Assembly (NCBI GenBank): GCA_028279405.1
Contig: JANQNU010000090.1
Span: forward strand, 62,001 to 126,000
Length of the DNA stretch: 64,000 bases
From: Phycisphaerae bacterium
GTDB taxonomy: Bacteria; Planctomycetota; Phycisphaerae; UBA1845; Fen-1342
Direction: 5' to 3'
The notes below the pieces were generated by a model. It saw only the letters and a program-made list of their open reading frames with translations, made no database searches and was not told where the DNA came from. Shown one piece after another: positions 37,449 to 47,072 of this stretch. The translations under genes were made by a program, and so were the position numbers. Numbering within the stretch: position 1 is the first letter of the stretch; every line of letters begins with the position of its first letter.

Positions 37449-37673
37449 TTGACCGCTCGCTCGCGCTCGCGGCTCGCACTGGTGCCCTCTGATCACACAA
37501 CGAGCCCGGAGCGCAAGCGACGGGTTTCTGTCGTCGCACGTCCCTTGATCCCCTCGCTTGCGCTCGGGGCTCGTGTACGGATTGGGTGGCATGCCGACGC
37601 GCAGCGCTCGGCATGCTTCGTGAAGGCGCCGCAAGAATGAGCACGCCGAGCGCTGCGCGTCGGCGTGGCACCC
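37449..37673. repeat. Repeat cluster with a long inverted repeat
   Basis: Three copies of the GC-rich element (about 37451-37480, 37497-37523 and 37548-37575), then a 33-base inverted repeat: left arm 37584-37616, right arm 37641-37673, 24-base loop, 3 mismatches. It fills the 247-base gap between two convergent genes. The cruciform could also terminate both transcripts. Confidence 0.8.
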
Positions 37674-37686
37674 AGTGCGTCACTCG

Positions 37687-38949
37687 CTACGACAGCGGGT
37701 TGACGACCAAACCGCTCGCGAGTTTCGGGTAGAAGAACGTGCTTTTCTGCGGCATCAGGTCGCCGGCGAGGCAGACCGCACACATCTCTTCCATGGTCGA
37801 CGCCTGCATCAGAAACGCCGAGCCGCTGGTTTCGTCGGCTAGTCTCACGGCGGCGTCGGCCGCCTTCACGTAGCTGATCTCGGGCGCGCCGCCCTGCGGC
37901 GTGACGCAACGATCCAACAGGTATGCGTGCAGGAACGCCAGACCCAGTCGGCGCCAAGCGGGACTGTGGTCCTCGACAAGACCGTCCAGCAGTTCCGCAC
38001 GCCGCGGACGAATCGCAAAGACCCCATCGGGCGTATGAAGCGCCACCGCCTGCGGTCCGAACTGCGCCAGCCGCATCGGCACCTCGGCGGGCGCCAGGCC
38101 GGGCATCGGCGTCACTTCCAACTCGGCGTCGGACTGGAGCGCAGCGAGCTTTACCATGCGGCCCGTGAGCACGCGGTGTGTCGGGAGGATCAGCAGCCCG
38201 GGGTCGGACATGGCACAGAACACACACAACACGTAGTTTGCCGGGTGGTCTTCCGGCAACGGGCCACCGTTTTCGGCGATCGCCTGCTCGCGATACATCA
38301 TCGCCGTTCCATAGCGGTGGTGCCCGTCGGCGATATAGACCGGCTTCTCAGCCAATAGGCCGCAGACCGCCGCAACTGTATCGGGATCACTCACGGCCCA
38401 AAGTCGGTTGGTCGTACCGTCGAGCGGGCCTTCGTTGACCGGCGGGCCGGCCGTGTGTGGCTCGAGCGTCTTCGCAACCTGGTTGGATTGGTCCTCGTAG
38501 AGCCCGAAGATCGGGCTGAGGTTGCAACGGGTGCTGCGTGTGAGGTGCAAGCGATCTTCCTTCGGTCCGCCGAAGGTCTGCTCGTGGGGGTAGACGCCTT
38601 CACCGAAGGGGACGATACGCAGTCGAGCGAAGAACATTTTTCGCGTAAACGGACGGCCGGCATACTCGAACGCCTGGTGATACACGTAAATCGCCGGCTG
38701 TGCGTCGCGTGTCAACGTGCCATCCTGGAGCCAATCGTCGAGCGACTGGCGCGCGGCAGCGTACGCTTCCGGCGGGCCGGCGTGCTTGGGCGGCACGTGG
38801 GGCAGATCGATCTTGACGAAGTTCAGCGCGTCGCGCTCGAGCAAAGCTGCCTTGTCGGCCTGCTCGAGCACATCGTAAGGCGGCGCCAGCCGCGTCTCGA
38901 GGTCGCGCCCCGCGTATCGAATGGCACTAAAAGGACGGATCTCACTCAT
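37687..38949 (-). CDS. DUF1015 family protein
   Basis: A 420-residue protein with the DUF1015 layout: PFSAIRYAGRDLETRLAPPYDVL at the N-terminus, NFVKIDLPHV, a middle FGEGVYPHEQTF and GPKEDRLHLTRSTRCNLSPIFGLY, and later VYIADGHHRYGTAMMYRE. ADGHHRY is the most conserved block and suggests an active site. The family is widespread and cytoplasmic, and its bacterial activity is not established to my knowledge. Confidence 0.87.
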   Translation of the reverse strand: MSEIRPFSAIRYAGRDLETRLAPPYDVLEQADKAALLERDALNFVKIDLPHVPPKHAGPPEAYAAARQSLDDWLQDGTLTRDAQPAIYVYHQAFEYAGRPFTRKMFFARLRIVPFGEGVYPHEQTFGGPKEDRLHLTRSTRCNLSPIFGLYEDQSNQVAKTLEPHTAGPPVNEGPLDGTTNRLWAVSDPDTVAAVCGLLAEKPVYIADGHHRYGTAMMYREQAIAENGGPLPEDHPANYVLCVFCAMSDPGLLILPTHRVLTGRMVKLAALQSDAELEVTPMPGLAPAEVPMRLAQFGPQAVALHTPDGVFAIRPRRAELLDGLVEDHSPAWRRLGLAFLHAYLLDRCVTPQGGAPEISYVKAADAAVRLADETSGSAFLMQASTMEEMCAVCLAGDLMPQKSTFFYPKLASGLVVNPLS

Positions 38950-39106
38950 CTCGAGCCCCTTCCAGGACCTCCCCGAAGGACCCGTAACATGTTGCGGGAC
39001 GGGGGGTCAGCCAGCGTTTGGATCGAAGCACCTAACTCTTTGATCTTATTGGACTAATCGCGTTCCTACAAGGCGCCCGGCAGCCTGTCGTGAGAACCGG
39101 ATTTCA

Positions 39107-39135
39107 TTGACTGGTCACTTGGCTACGGGTACATT
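39107..39135 (+). promoter_or_regulatory. Predicted promoter of the FG-GAP lipoprotein gene
   Basis: TTGACT and TACATT are separated by exactly 17 bases, about 100 bases before the ATG at 39232. The -35 box matches five of six consensus positions and the -10 box four of six. Confidence 0.55.
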
Positions 39136-39231
39136 GAGATGGCGGAGGCGATGTGTCGCGGCTTCTGCCAACCGGCATGTTCTCATCGAAAACCTAGGTG
39201 TAGCGAGTTGTACCCGTCGGAGGTCTCGTCG

Positions 39232-42200
39232 ATGTCATTCAGGACACCCTTCCTTACTCCCTTTACATCCATGCTGGCCGTGACGGCGCTGGCGACCATG
39301 TTGATGGTCGGTGGCTGCCCGGTCGAGCAGGTACCGACGACGCCGACGACTGACGACGCCGACAACGGCGATTCGACGTCGACGCCCGTGGTCAACAATC
39401 AACGCGACCGCAATCGGCCGATTCCGCCGGTGCCGGTCGACGATACGGACAACGTCGATGGGGGCGGCGGCGGTTCGACCGGGGGTGGTGACGCCGATCC
39501 GCCGGACTTTGGCGAAACGGTGTCTCCGCCGATTACGATCAATATCACGGCGCCGGCCGGGGCGGACATCAACATTCTCGGTGGGCGTGAGTCCACGATG
39601 AGCTACGAAGTGTTCGGCGGTGATCCCGCGGACGGCGCGATCACGGTCGACTTGTTCTTCGACGCGGACGGCAACCGCGACACGGGCGACGAGACGCTGC
39701 TGCGCCAGGGACTGCCGGTTCGCGGCACCGAGAACTTCTCGACGGACGGGATCGCACCGGGACGCTATTTCCTCGGTCTGCGTGCGTTCAATCGATCGGA
39801 GACGACGACAACCTATGCCACCGGCGCTTTGGTCGTCGTGGGTGAGGCGGCGATCGAATTCGATCAGCCGGCGGCCGACATGAACATTCGACCCGGTTCG
39901 GGCGTGACGGTGGCGGGAACGATCGATTCACTCGCCCGCACGCTTTCCTGGTCGGTCTTCCTGGACGTGGACACCACGTTCAACGGCAATGAGATCGAGC
40001 AGTTCACGGGCGGCGGAACCAATGTCAACGGCACGGCATTCACTGAAGGCCTGGCGGCGGGAACGTACTTCATCGGCATGTCGGTCGACGACTCGGTCGG
40101 CAATCCGACGAAGACGGTTTACTTCAGGGAGAATGGGACACCGCGCGAGATCCGGCTGAATGAATCCCCGACGATTACGGTGGCTCAGCCGGCGACCGCG
40201 ATGACGATCCGCCAGCCGACGGACATCACCATCGTCGCCAACGCATCGGACCCGGAGGGGAACGCCACGGTGACGCTGTTCCGCGATCGCAACGGCGCGT
40301 TCAACGGCGACGAGTTTGCCCTGGCGACCTTCCAACTCACCCAAGCGCAGGAACTCTTCCAGACGACGATCAACACGGGCCCGCTGCAGCCCGGCGGCTA
40401 TCGTTTCGGCGCGTTCGTGACCGACGGAATCGGTTCGCCGGTCGCTGCGTATGCTCCGGGTGCGATTACGATCCCCGGTCCGCCGTCGGTCGAGATCCAG
40501 GTGGTCAACCTGAATGACGAGGTGACCGTACGGCCGGGCACGAACGTGCAGTTCACGTTTGTCGTCGCTGATTCACAGAACGTGCTCGCGAGTCAGCCGA
40601 CCGGCCTGAAGGTCGACGTGTACCGCGACGACGACTCCAACGGGGCGCCGGATGGCGACGCGATCCTGACGTCTTCCGACCCGAACTTCCGCATTGGACA
40701 AAACACGTTGCCGATTAACAGTCAGCTGCTGGCCAACGCCGGTCTGACGGATGGTTTCGGTCGGTTCATCGTCGAAGTGACGGCGAACGAGCGGAACGGT
40801 AACCAGGTGAAGCAGATGGCGGCCGGTTCGATCGTCGTCGACGCGGTGCCGCCGGTCATCGAAGTGACCGATCCCGCGACCGACATCGACGTTAATCGGG
40901 ATCTCCAGACCCTGCCGTTTACGGTCGTTCCGACAGACAACAGTGAAACGCAGGTCACGGTGTTGCTCGACCCGGATCTCAATCCGCAGAACCAGAACGA
41001 GTTCCTGCTCGCGATCGGTACCGTTCCGCAAGGCGGGCAGTTCGAGGAGGCGGGGCTGTCGATCGTGGACATTCCGCCGGGCGAGTACTTCCTGATGGTG
41101 GTTGCCATCGACGGTGTCGACAATGATCCGCAGACGTTCTACGCTCCGAATCTGCCGTCGGGCAGCGGTCCGGGCTTCGACTATACCGAGGTCGCGGTGA
41201 GCAATCGGCTGATCGGAAATGTAGACGTTTCCGACTTTGCCAACCGTAGCGACACGGCGTTGCTGCGGGGCTTCAAGCCCGGCGACCTCGCGGGCAGCAC
41301 GATCCGCGGCGTTCCGGACTACAACTTCGACGGGACCGGCGAATTGCTGGTGGGCGCGCGTTACGGCAAGGCGCACAACGTCAACCTCGGCGTTGACGCC
41401 AACGACCAGGGTGTCGGGTTCGGCGAAGCCTATCTGGTGTATGGCCAGCGCGACCGGATCACCGGGTCGCAGTCGCTGAACGCCGCGGGAGCGGGCCTCG
41501 ACGGACTGCTGTTCTCGGGTATTCGCACGGTGCTTTCGTCGATCACGAGTGCGGACGGCCGACCGAACCGCGCCTCGACGGAAGGCCTGGCGGACGTCAC
41601 GGTCGTTGACGACATGGACGGCGACGAACTGCCTGAACTGGTGTTCTCGTTCCCGCGAAGTGAGTCGATCAGCCTCCAGATGCGCGACTCGCGGGTCCAT
41701 CCGGCGGACATCTGGCCGACCGAGCCGAACACCGGCCGACTCGAATACAACGCGTTCTACCCGTCCAACATGCCGACGTGGCACCCGGGCGAAGCCCAGT
41801 TCACGCGCGGCGGGATCGTGATCGTCTCAAGTCACAACCGCAACCTGCAAGAGCCCGAGTTGCTCAATCGGCGGTTCAACCGTGAGATCGACCTGCATGA
41901 AGTCGGCCAGATCTTCACCAATATGAACAATGCCCGATTCCAGCCTTACATCCGTTCGATCGAGCCGGATATGGGCGCCGCGTGTGCGAACTGCGATCCG
42001 GATGTGATTGATCCGGATTCGCTGGAATGCACCGAAGGTTGCGAGTTGTGCGACAACATCCCGGACAACGTCAACGAGTCGCCGCAGCAGAATTGGATCG
42101 TGCGGTGGGATGCCGTGTTCGACAACCAGCCGCCGGGCGGGTTCACCCAGTGGTGGACGCGCTTCCCGATCGGCGACGCCGACTTCCCGCTCTCGTCACC

Positions 42201-43962
42201 GATTCAGTGGCCGTGGATGAGCATCGGTGACATCTCGATGTCGCTCTACCCGATTCCGGACGGCATGCCGTTGACGCCTTGCGACTTCGAGGTTGATGAC
42301 ATCGCATGTAACTTCACGAACGCATGGTTTGACTGGTCCGACCAGGGTGGCTCGTGCATGGGTGCCTTCCCGATGGGTCGACCGGCGGCGGACACGGTCA
42401 ACGGCAACTCGGTGTGTGTGACAGACTCCTGGGCCACCGGGTTCGACATGGACCAGAACATGTCGCCCGATCCGTTCTGGACCGGCTTCTATCCGCCGAC
42501 GACCCAGGTGCTCGACTTCACTGTCGGTGCGCGGATTCTGGGACAGAATCAGTTCGATCGATTCGGTTCCGAGATCTCTCACGACGGTACGTGGCTGTAC
42601 ATCGCGTCGCCGGAGCACACTGCGATTCCGCAGGACGTCCCCGGCTTGCAGTCCAATCGTCCCAGAGCCGGTGTGGTCTATCAGCTACGAACCAATCTCG
42701 GCGGATCGGGTGGTGGTCTGACGCGTCTGCAGCTCTGGCAGGAGCCGGGGCGTTCGTGGCCGCGGCCGGACCAGGAGCAGGTGCAGCGGATCGACTTCAC
42801 GATTCCGACGCCGCACCAGTACATCATCGAGACGGTCGGTTCCTTGCGTGGCCAGTATATTGGCGCGCCGGCCGACTACACGCCGCCGCCGATCACGCAG
42901 GGCATCGCGCCGGACAGCACTTGTCCGCCGGCGTTCGATGCAGGTACGGGCGGTCAGGATGCGTTGTGGGCATTCAACTATGTTCCACGTAACACGAGCA
43001 GCGTCGCGACCTGGGTGGACAATACGCCCCAGATCGTCGGCCCGCACGAGGGCTCGCGTATCGGTCACGTACGTGCCCTGGGCGACGTCAACGGCGACGG
43101 CATCAATGACTTCGCGGTCGGGTCGTCGAGCGTACGATCGGTGTTCGGAAACCCGGGCAGCGACGTGGTCGGTGGTATCTTCATCGTCTTCGCCCGCTCT
43201 CCGAGTGGTGTGGGTGACGGCTACCGCCTGGAAGAGATGGCGAGCCCGGCCCAGGCCAACTTCGATGGCGTCTGGATTCGCGGAACGACCACTGGTGCCA
43301 ATCGGCTCGCGCGGGCCGTCAGCCCGGCGGGCGACTTCAACGGCGATGACTTCGACGATGTGATCGTCGGCGATCCGGCCAACGACCGTGCCATGCTCAT
43401 CCTGGGTGCCGGCAACCTGCAAAGTGTTGACGGTGGCTCGACGTACGAGCAGCTCATCGCCGACGGCAGAGCCATCGGGTTCACTGGCGTGACCGGCGAC
43501 CTGACCGGGTTCAATGTCAGCAACGCCGGTGACGTGGACGGCGACGGCAACGATGACGTCCTGATCGCCGCACCGAGCGCCGACCCCGGTGGACGCATCG
43601 ACGCCGGCAAGGTCTACCTCGTCTACGGCTCGCGGAACTACATCGGCGGCGTGGAGTACGATCTCGACTCGATCGCCGGTTCGCTCGCGTTGCCGAGCGT
43701 GGTCTTCGAGGGTCGCGCCGAGAACGATCAGCTCGGTGGTGGCATGGCCGTGCGGTCACTGTTCAACGGCGGGATTCCGGAAGGCTTCCCGGTCGGGTCC
43801 TACGGTCAGGGTCTGGCGGCACTTGGCGACCTCGATGGCGACGGGCTCGACGACGTCGCGATCAGTGCGATGTTGGCCGACCCGCAGAACAAGCAGGACG
43901 CCGGCGAAGTGTACGTGTTCTACGGACGCGGACGTGACGGCGGCGGGCCCAACCCGCGATAA
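39232..43962 (+). CDS. Very large FG-GAP/integrin-like repeat lipoprotein
   Basis: A 1576-residue protein from ATG 39232 with GGAGGT 7 bases upstream. The signal peptide ends in a lipobox (LMVGGCPVE), followed by a Thr/Asp/Gly-rich linker. Residues about 95-650 are a series of Ig-like beta modules with Ca-binding-like loops (FFDADGNRDTGDE, FRDRNGAFNGDE, YRDDDSNGAPDGD). From about 680 on come FG-GAP blades: DYNFDGTGELLVGAR, DVNGDGINDFAVGSS, DFNGDDFDDVIVGDP, DVDGDGNDDVLIAAPS and DLDGDGLDDVAISA. Such repeats form beta-propellers with calcium loops. A Cys-rich insert (CANCDPDVIDPDSLECTEGCELCD) lies near residue 920. Surface adhesion is one possible role. Confidence 0.85.
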   Translation: MSFRTPFLTPFTSMLAVTALATMLMVGGCPVEQVPTTPTTDDADNGDSTSTPVVNNQRDRNRPIPPVPVDDTDNVDGGGGGSTGGGDADPPDFGETVSPPITINITAPAGADINILGGRESTMSYEVFGGDPADGAITVDLFFDADGNRDTGDETLLRQGLPVRGTENFSTDGIAPGRYFLGLRAFNRSETTTTYATGALVVVGEAAIEFDQPAADMNIRPGSGVTVAGTIDSLARTLSWSVFLDVDTTFNGNEIEQFTGGGTNVNGTAFTEGLAAGTYFIGMSVDDSVGNPTKTVYFRENGTPREIRLNESPTITVAQPATAMTIRQPTDITIVANASDPEGNATVTLFRDRNGAFNGDEFALATFQLTQAQELFQTTINTGPLQPGGYRFGAFVTDGIGSPVAAYAPGAITIPGPPSVEIQVVNLNDEVTVRPGTNVQFTFVVADSQNVLASQPTGLKVDVYRDDDSNGAPDGDAILTSSDPNFRIGQNTLPINSQLLANAGLTDGFGRFIVEVTANERNGNQVKQMAAGSIVVDAVPPVIEVTDPATDIDVNRDLQTLPFTVVPTDNSETQVTVLLDPDLNPQNQNEFLLAIGTVPQGGQFEEAGLSIVDIPPGEYFLMVVAIDGVDNDPQTFYAPNLPSGSGPGFDYTEVAVSNRLIGNVDVSDFANRSDTALLRGFKPGDLAGSTIRGVPDYNFDGTGELLVGARYGKAHNVNLGVDANDQGVGFGEAYLVYGQRDRITGSQSLNAAGAGLDGLLFSGIRTVLSSITSADGRPNRASTEGLADVTVVDDMDGDELPELVFSFPRSESISLQMRDSRVHPADIWPTEPNTGRLEYNAFYPSNMPTWHPGEAQFTRGGIVIVSSHNRNLQEPELLNRRFNREIDLHEVGQIFTNMNNARFQPYIRSIEPDMGAACANCDPDVIDPDSLECTEGCELCDNIPDNVNESPQQNWIVRWDAVFDNQPPGGFTQWWTRFPIGDADFPLSSPIQWPWMSIGDISMSLYPIPDGMPLTPCDFEVDDIACNFTNAWFDWSDQGGSCMGAFPMGRPAADTVNGNSVCVTDSWATGFDMDQNMSPDPFWTGFYPPTTQVLDFTVGARILGQNQFDRFGSEISHDGTWLYIASPEHTAIPQDVPGLQSNRPRAGVVYQLRTNLGGSGGGLTRLQLWQEPGRSWPRPDQEQVQRIDFTIPTPHQYIIETVGSLRGQYIGAPADYTPPPITQGIAPDSTCPPAFDAGTGGQDALWAFNYVPRNTSSVATWVDNTPQIVGPHEGSRIGHVRALGDVNGDGINDFAVGSSSVRSVFGNPGSDVVGGIFIVFARSPSGVGDGYRLEEMASPAQANFDGVWIRGTTTGANRLARAVSPAGDFNGDDFDDVIVGDPANDRAMLILGAGNLQSVDGGSTYEQLIADGRAIGFTGVTGDLTGFNVSNAGDVDGDGNDDVLIAAPSADPGGRIDAGKVYLVYGSRNYIGGVEYDLDSIAGSLALPSVVFEGRAENDQLGGGMAVRSLFNGGIPEGFPVGSYGQGLAALGDLDGDGLDDVAISAMLADPQNKQDAGEVYVFYGRGRDGGGPNPR

Positions 43963-43993
43963 CGCGGCTGCAACCCACTTCGATTGCACACAC

Positions 43994-44023
43994 AAGGCCG
44001 GCAAATGCCGGCCTTTCTTTTTT
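43994..44023 (+). terminator. Rho-independent terminator of the FG-GAP gene
   Basis: An 8-base GC-rich stem GGCCGGCA/TGCCGGCC closed by two bases, followed by TTTCTTTTTT, 31 bases after the stop. A textbook intrinsic terminator on the plus strand. Confidence 0.92.
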
Positions 44024-44049
44024 GTCGCGACGTTCTCGGCTTGGATTGA

Positions 44050-45189
44050 TCAACCGACCGTGAGCGATCCTTGCGTAGTGGCCGTCGTTCGCGTGGCATC
44101 GCTGACGGTCCGCACCAAGTCGGCCAGGGCATTGGGCATCTGAGTGGCCAATCGGCGGGTTTCGATGGCAGTGATGAAATCCGCGACCTGGGCCTCTTCC
44201 GGCCACATCTGCCCATCCTGCCAGCTGATCGGGCTTAACGCGGGTTCGTCGCCGCGTAACACCCAATGGCCCGGGCAATCGCGGATCGCCCAGCTCGCGT
44301 AGGTGTAGCAGACCTCGGCGATCACGGGGTTCCCGGCACGATCCCACAGGAAATCGATCGCGCACGACTCGGCGCCGAGCTTGTACGCTGTCTCGAAGGC
44401 GAGCCGGACCAGCCGGGGGTCGACGCCGTTCGGGTCCCAGTCGAGCTTGCCGCTGCCGCTGGCTCGAAAATCGTCGTCCCGATTCCAGCGTCGAAAGCCG
44501 AATGCCCGTCGACCGAGCACGGTAACGCGCGTGTCATACGGATTGTCCGGCAGAAACTCCTGAAACAGCGCATAGTTCTTGTGCAGCTCCCACCGTGAGC
44601 GTGGGGCGCTGTGCAGCGTTCCTTTCAGGAACGCTTTCACTGCCGCCTTCGACCGCTGCACGAGTGATGCGCGGCGCCGCGGTGTCGCGGGCAGGTGGTA
44701 GGCACCGTCGGCAAACATCAGGTCGATCCACGCCAGCGCGTCGCGGGCGGAGGAGACCAGCCGCACGTTCTCGGATCCGGCGCCTTCCCAGAGCTTGAAG
44801 ACCAGCGGATACTCGGCGTCCGCCGCCCAGGCACGGGCACGTTCGTGGTCGAACCAGACCCAGGTTCGGGGCATCGGGATCTGTAACGCGTCGTACAGGT
44901 AGATCTGGGTGATCTTGTCGTCGAAATACCAACAGGCGTTTTGGCTTGGGTACACGACCATGCCGAGTTCGCGTTCCAGCACCGGCAGCAATCGCCGGGC
45001 GATCTGCCACATCCCGTGCAACTGCCCGAAACGCCACATGAAGCCGTCACAGCCCGCGAGCTGGCTAACGATATCCCGACGATAAACGTCTACCCACCGC
45101 ACTTCGCAGCCGCGCTCAGCCAACAGCGCCGCCCAACGCGGCGACGAAGCGCCGTCGGCATAGTCATCAGGTTGGATCGCAATCTGCAT
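44050..45189 (-). CDS. ATP-grasp family enzyme
   Basis: A 379-residue protein from ATG 45189, with GGGGAGG upstream; the frame extends to 45282. The N-terminal domain has VDVYRRDIVSQLAGCDGFMWRFGQLHG. The ATP-grasp core includes YPSQNACWYFDDKITQIYLYDALQIPMPRTWV, PLVFKLWEGAGSENVRLV (nucleotide-binding Lys and Gly loop), ALFQEFLP and the metal-binding CAIDFLWDRAGNPVIAEV. The family makes amide or peptide-like bonds; this subgroup has been seen near polysaccharide genes but its substrate is not known to me. Confidence 0.8.
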   Translation of the reverse strand: MQIAIQPDDYADGASSPRWAALLAERGCEVRWVDVYRRDIVSQLAGCDGFMWRFGQLHGMWQIARRLLPVLERELGMVVYPSQNACWYFDDKITQIYLYDALQIPMPRTWVWFDHERARAWAADAEYPLVFKLWEGAGSENVRLVSSARDALAWIDLMFADGAYHLPATPRRRASLVQRSKAAVKAFLKGTLHSAPRSRWELHKNYALFQEFLPDNPYDTRVTVLGRRAFGFRRWNRDDDFRASGSGKLDWDPNGVDPRLVRLAFETAYKLGAESCAIDFLWDRAGNPVIAEVCYTYASWAIRDCPGHWVLRGDEPALSPISWQDGQMWPEEAQVADFITAIETRRLATQMPNALADLVRTVSDATRTTATTQGSLTVG

Positions 45190-45300
45190 CGGTCGCACTC
45201 CTCCCCTACCATCGGCGGTTGCCCCCCGGGCCCCCGCACTCGCTGCGCCGCTCGGCGTCGGAATTGCGCGGCTCCTGCCCACCGCTCCCAGACAGCCCGG

Positions 45301-46176
45301 TTACTGCTGGATCAGCTCGGGCCAGAGCGTTGCGAGAAGCATTGTGCGACCGTTGAACAGCATGTGGAGCAAGATGCACGGAATGAGCGACCCGGTCCGC
45401 AGCCGAACGTAGCCCAGCAGCAGGCCGAGCGTCGTCAGCGGGATCCAGGCCTGGGGCTGGGCATGAACCCCCGCGAACAGTCCGGCCGAGAACAGTATCG
45501 CGAGCCAGTTGCGGCCGAGTGTTCGCCGAAGACCGTGCAGTAGCAGCCCGCGAAAGAAAATCTCCTCCGTCGCGGCCGCCACGACAATCGCTGTCACGTA
45601 CAGGTAGAGCTGCCCCGCGCGTCCCCAGGCGCTGTTGTGGAGGGCCAGTACGACATCGTGCTCCGGAGCGACCCGACCCGGATCGAGCCAGCGGATGACG
45701 ACCTCGCCGGCGCGCGCCTGCAACTCAACGATCGGAAGAACGCAGACGAGGCCGACGACAGCGTATGCCGTCATTGCACCAGCACCGATGCGTTTCGACG
45801 GTTTCCGTCCGAACGCGAGCAGCAGCAGTGCAACACCCGAGGCGACGAGCTTCGCGATGTCCTGGGCCACCAGGCGCGCGAACCAAACCTCCGAGCCGGG
45901 TGGATCCACCGGCTGGGACGATTCAGTCGTCGCGGGTTGGCTGGGTGCCGTTGTCGTCGGCGCGTCCGGTGCCGGCAGTAGCGCAAGGAGCGACAGGAAG
46001 AAGATCCCGAAAACCGCGACCGCTCCGAACAGGTCCGGGCCGCGCCCCGGAATACCGACACCCCGCAATGGCTCACGGAGCGCGCCGGTCCTCGCTGCCC
46101 GCGCAAGCACCCAAACCAGCGCCATGACGCCGACCGTGTTACTGACGATCGAGATTGCGATTTGCGTCGCGGGCAT
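45301..46176 (-). CDS. CPBP-family intramembrane metalloprotease
   Basis: A 291-residue multipass membrane protein from ATG 46176 (a GTG at 46218 is possible). The CPBP/CAAX protease motifs are present in order: EEIFFRGLLLHGLRR, GVHAQPQAW (motif 2 His) and HMLFNG (motif 4 His). A Thr/Ser/Pro-rich loop follows the second membrane segment. Members cleave prenylated or other membrane peptides or protect against bacteriocins; the substrate is unknown. Divergent from trpC. Confidence 0.87.
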   Translation of the reverse strand: MPATQIAISIVSNTVGVMALVWVLARAARTGALREPLRGVGIPGRGPDLFGAVAVFGIFFLSLLALLPAPDAPTTTAPSQPATTESSQPVDPPGSEVWFARLVAQDIAKLVASGVALLLLAFGRKPSKRIGAGAMTAYAVVGLVCVLPIVELQARAGEVVIRWLDPGRVAPEHDVVLALHNSAWGRAGQLYLYVTAIVVAAATEEIFFRGLLLHGLRRTLGRNWLAILFSAGLFAGVHAQPQAWIPLTTLGLLLGYVRLRTGSLIPCILLHMLFNGRTMLLATLWPELIQQ

Positions 46177-46235
46177 GACACTCGCTACGATGCCCCGCGC
46201 CGCCGGACGTGGCGGCACAGGAGGCAGTCGCGTTC

Positions 46236-47039
46236 ATGAACGATATCCTCGCCGAGATTCTGGCGCACAAGCGACGAGAAGTCGAGAGCGCCAAGAATAC
46301 CCGCCCGTTGTCGCAGCTCCGCGCAACGCCGACCCACGCCGCGCCGTGCCGCGATTTCACCGCGGCTTTCGCGCGGTCCGGTCCCGAACCGGGTCTGATC
46401 GCCGAAGTGAAGCAGAAGAGCCCCTCTGCAGGTGTATTACGGCAGCCCTATGATCCGGTCGGCATCGTTCGACAGTACGCCGACGGCGGTGCCGCGGCCC
46501 TGAGCGTGCTCACCGACACGACCTACTTCGGCGGCGCCCTCGAGCATATCCAGCAGGTCAAATCCGCCGTCAAGCTGCCGGTGCTGCGCAAAGATTTCCT
46601 GGTCGATCCGTACCAGGTCGATGAGAGCAAGTCGGCGGGGGCCGACGCGATCCTGCTGATCGCTGACGCACTACCGACCGAGCAATGGTCCCCGATGCTC
46701 GAAACGGCCCTGTCGCTCGGTATGAGTGTACTCGTCGAAGCCCATAGTTCGTCGGCACTGGACACCATCATCGAAGTGCTGCCCACGCCGCGCGCCAATG
46801 TGCTCATCGGGATCAATAATCGCGATCTGGCGCGGCAAGTGACCGATCTGGCGCATTTCGAAACGCTCAGCCGCCGCGTACCACCGGGCTTTCCACGCAT
46901 CGCTGAGAGCGGAATCCATACCCGCGCCGACGCACAACGAATGCACGCAGCCGGCGCGACCGGCCTGCTCATCGGCGAATCTCTACTCAAATCGAACGAC
47001 CCCGCGACCCAGATCCGCACGTTGCTGGGCCGATCGTAG
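46236..47039 (+). CDS. trpC: Indole-3-glycerol-phosphate synthase
   Basis: A 267-residue TIM-barrel enzyme from ATG 46236 that closes the indole ring in tryptophan synthesis. LIAEVKQKSPSAGVL (catalytic Glu and Lys), LSVLTDTTYFGG, LPVLRKDFLVDPYQ, ADAILLIA, VLVEAHSS, IGINNRDL and PRIAESGIHT are all present. The gene is alone among unrelated neighbours, with no other trp genes in the window. Confidence 0.95.
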   Translation: MNDILAEILAHKRREVESAKNTRPLSQLRATPTHAAPCRDFTAAFARSGPEPGLIAEVKQKSPSAGVLRQPYDPVGIVRQYADGGAAALSVLTDTTYFGGALEHIQQVKSAVKLPVLRKDFLVDPYQVDESKSAGADAILLIADALPTEQWSPMLETALSLGMSVLVEAHSSSALDTIIEVLPTPRANVLIGINNRDLARQVTDLAHFETLSRRVPPGFPRIAESGIHTRADAQRMHAAGATGLLIGESLLKSNDPATQIRTLLGRS

Positions 47040-47072
47040 CAGGCGTACCTGCCACACGCTCACGGCGCCGCG

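Noticed and set aside
40573-41784. 403-codon ORF on the minus strand inside the FG-GAP gene
   Set aside because: Arg/Val-rich composition without domains; the plus-strand gene has promoter, signal peptide, repeats and terminator.
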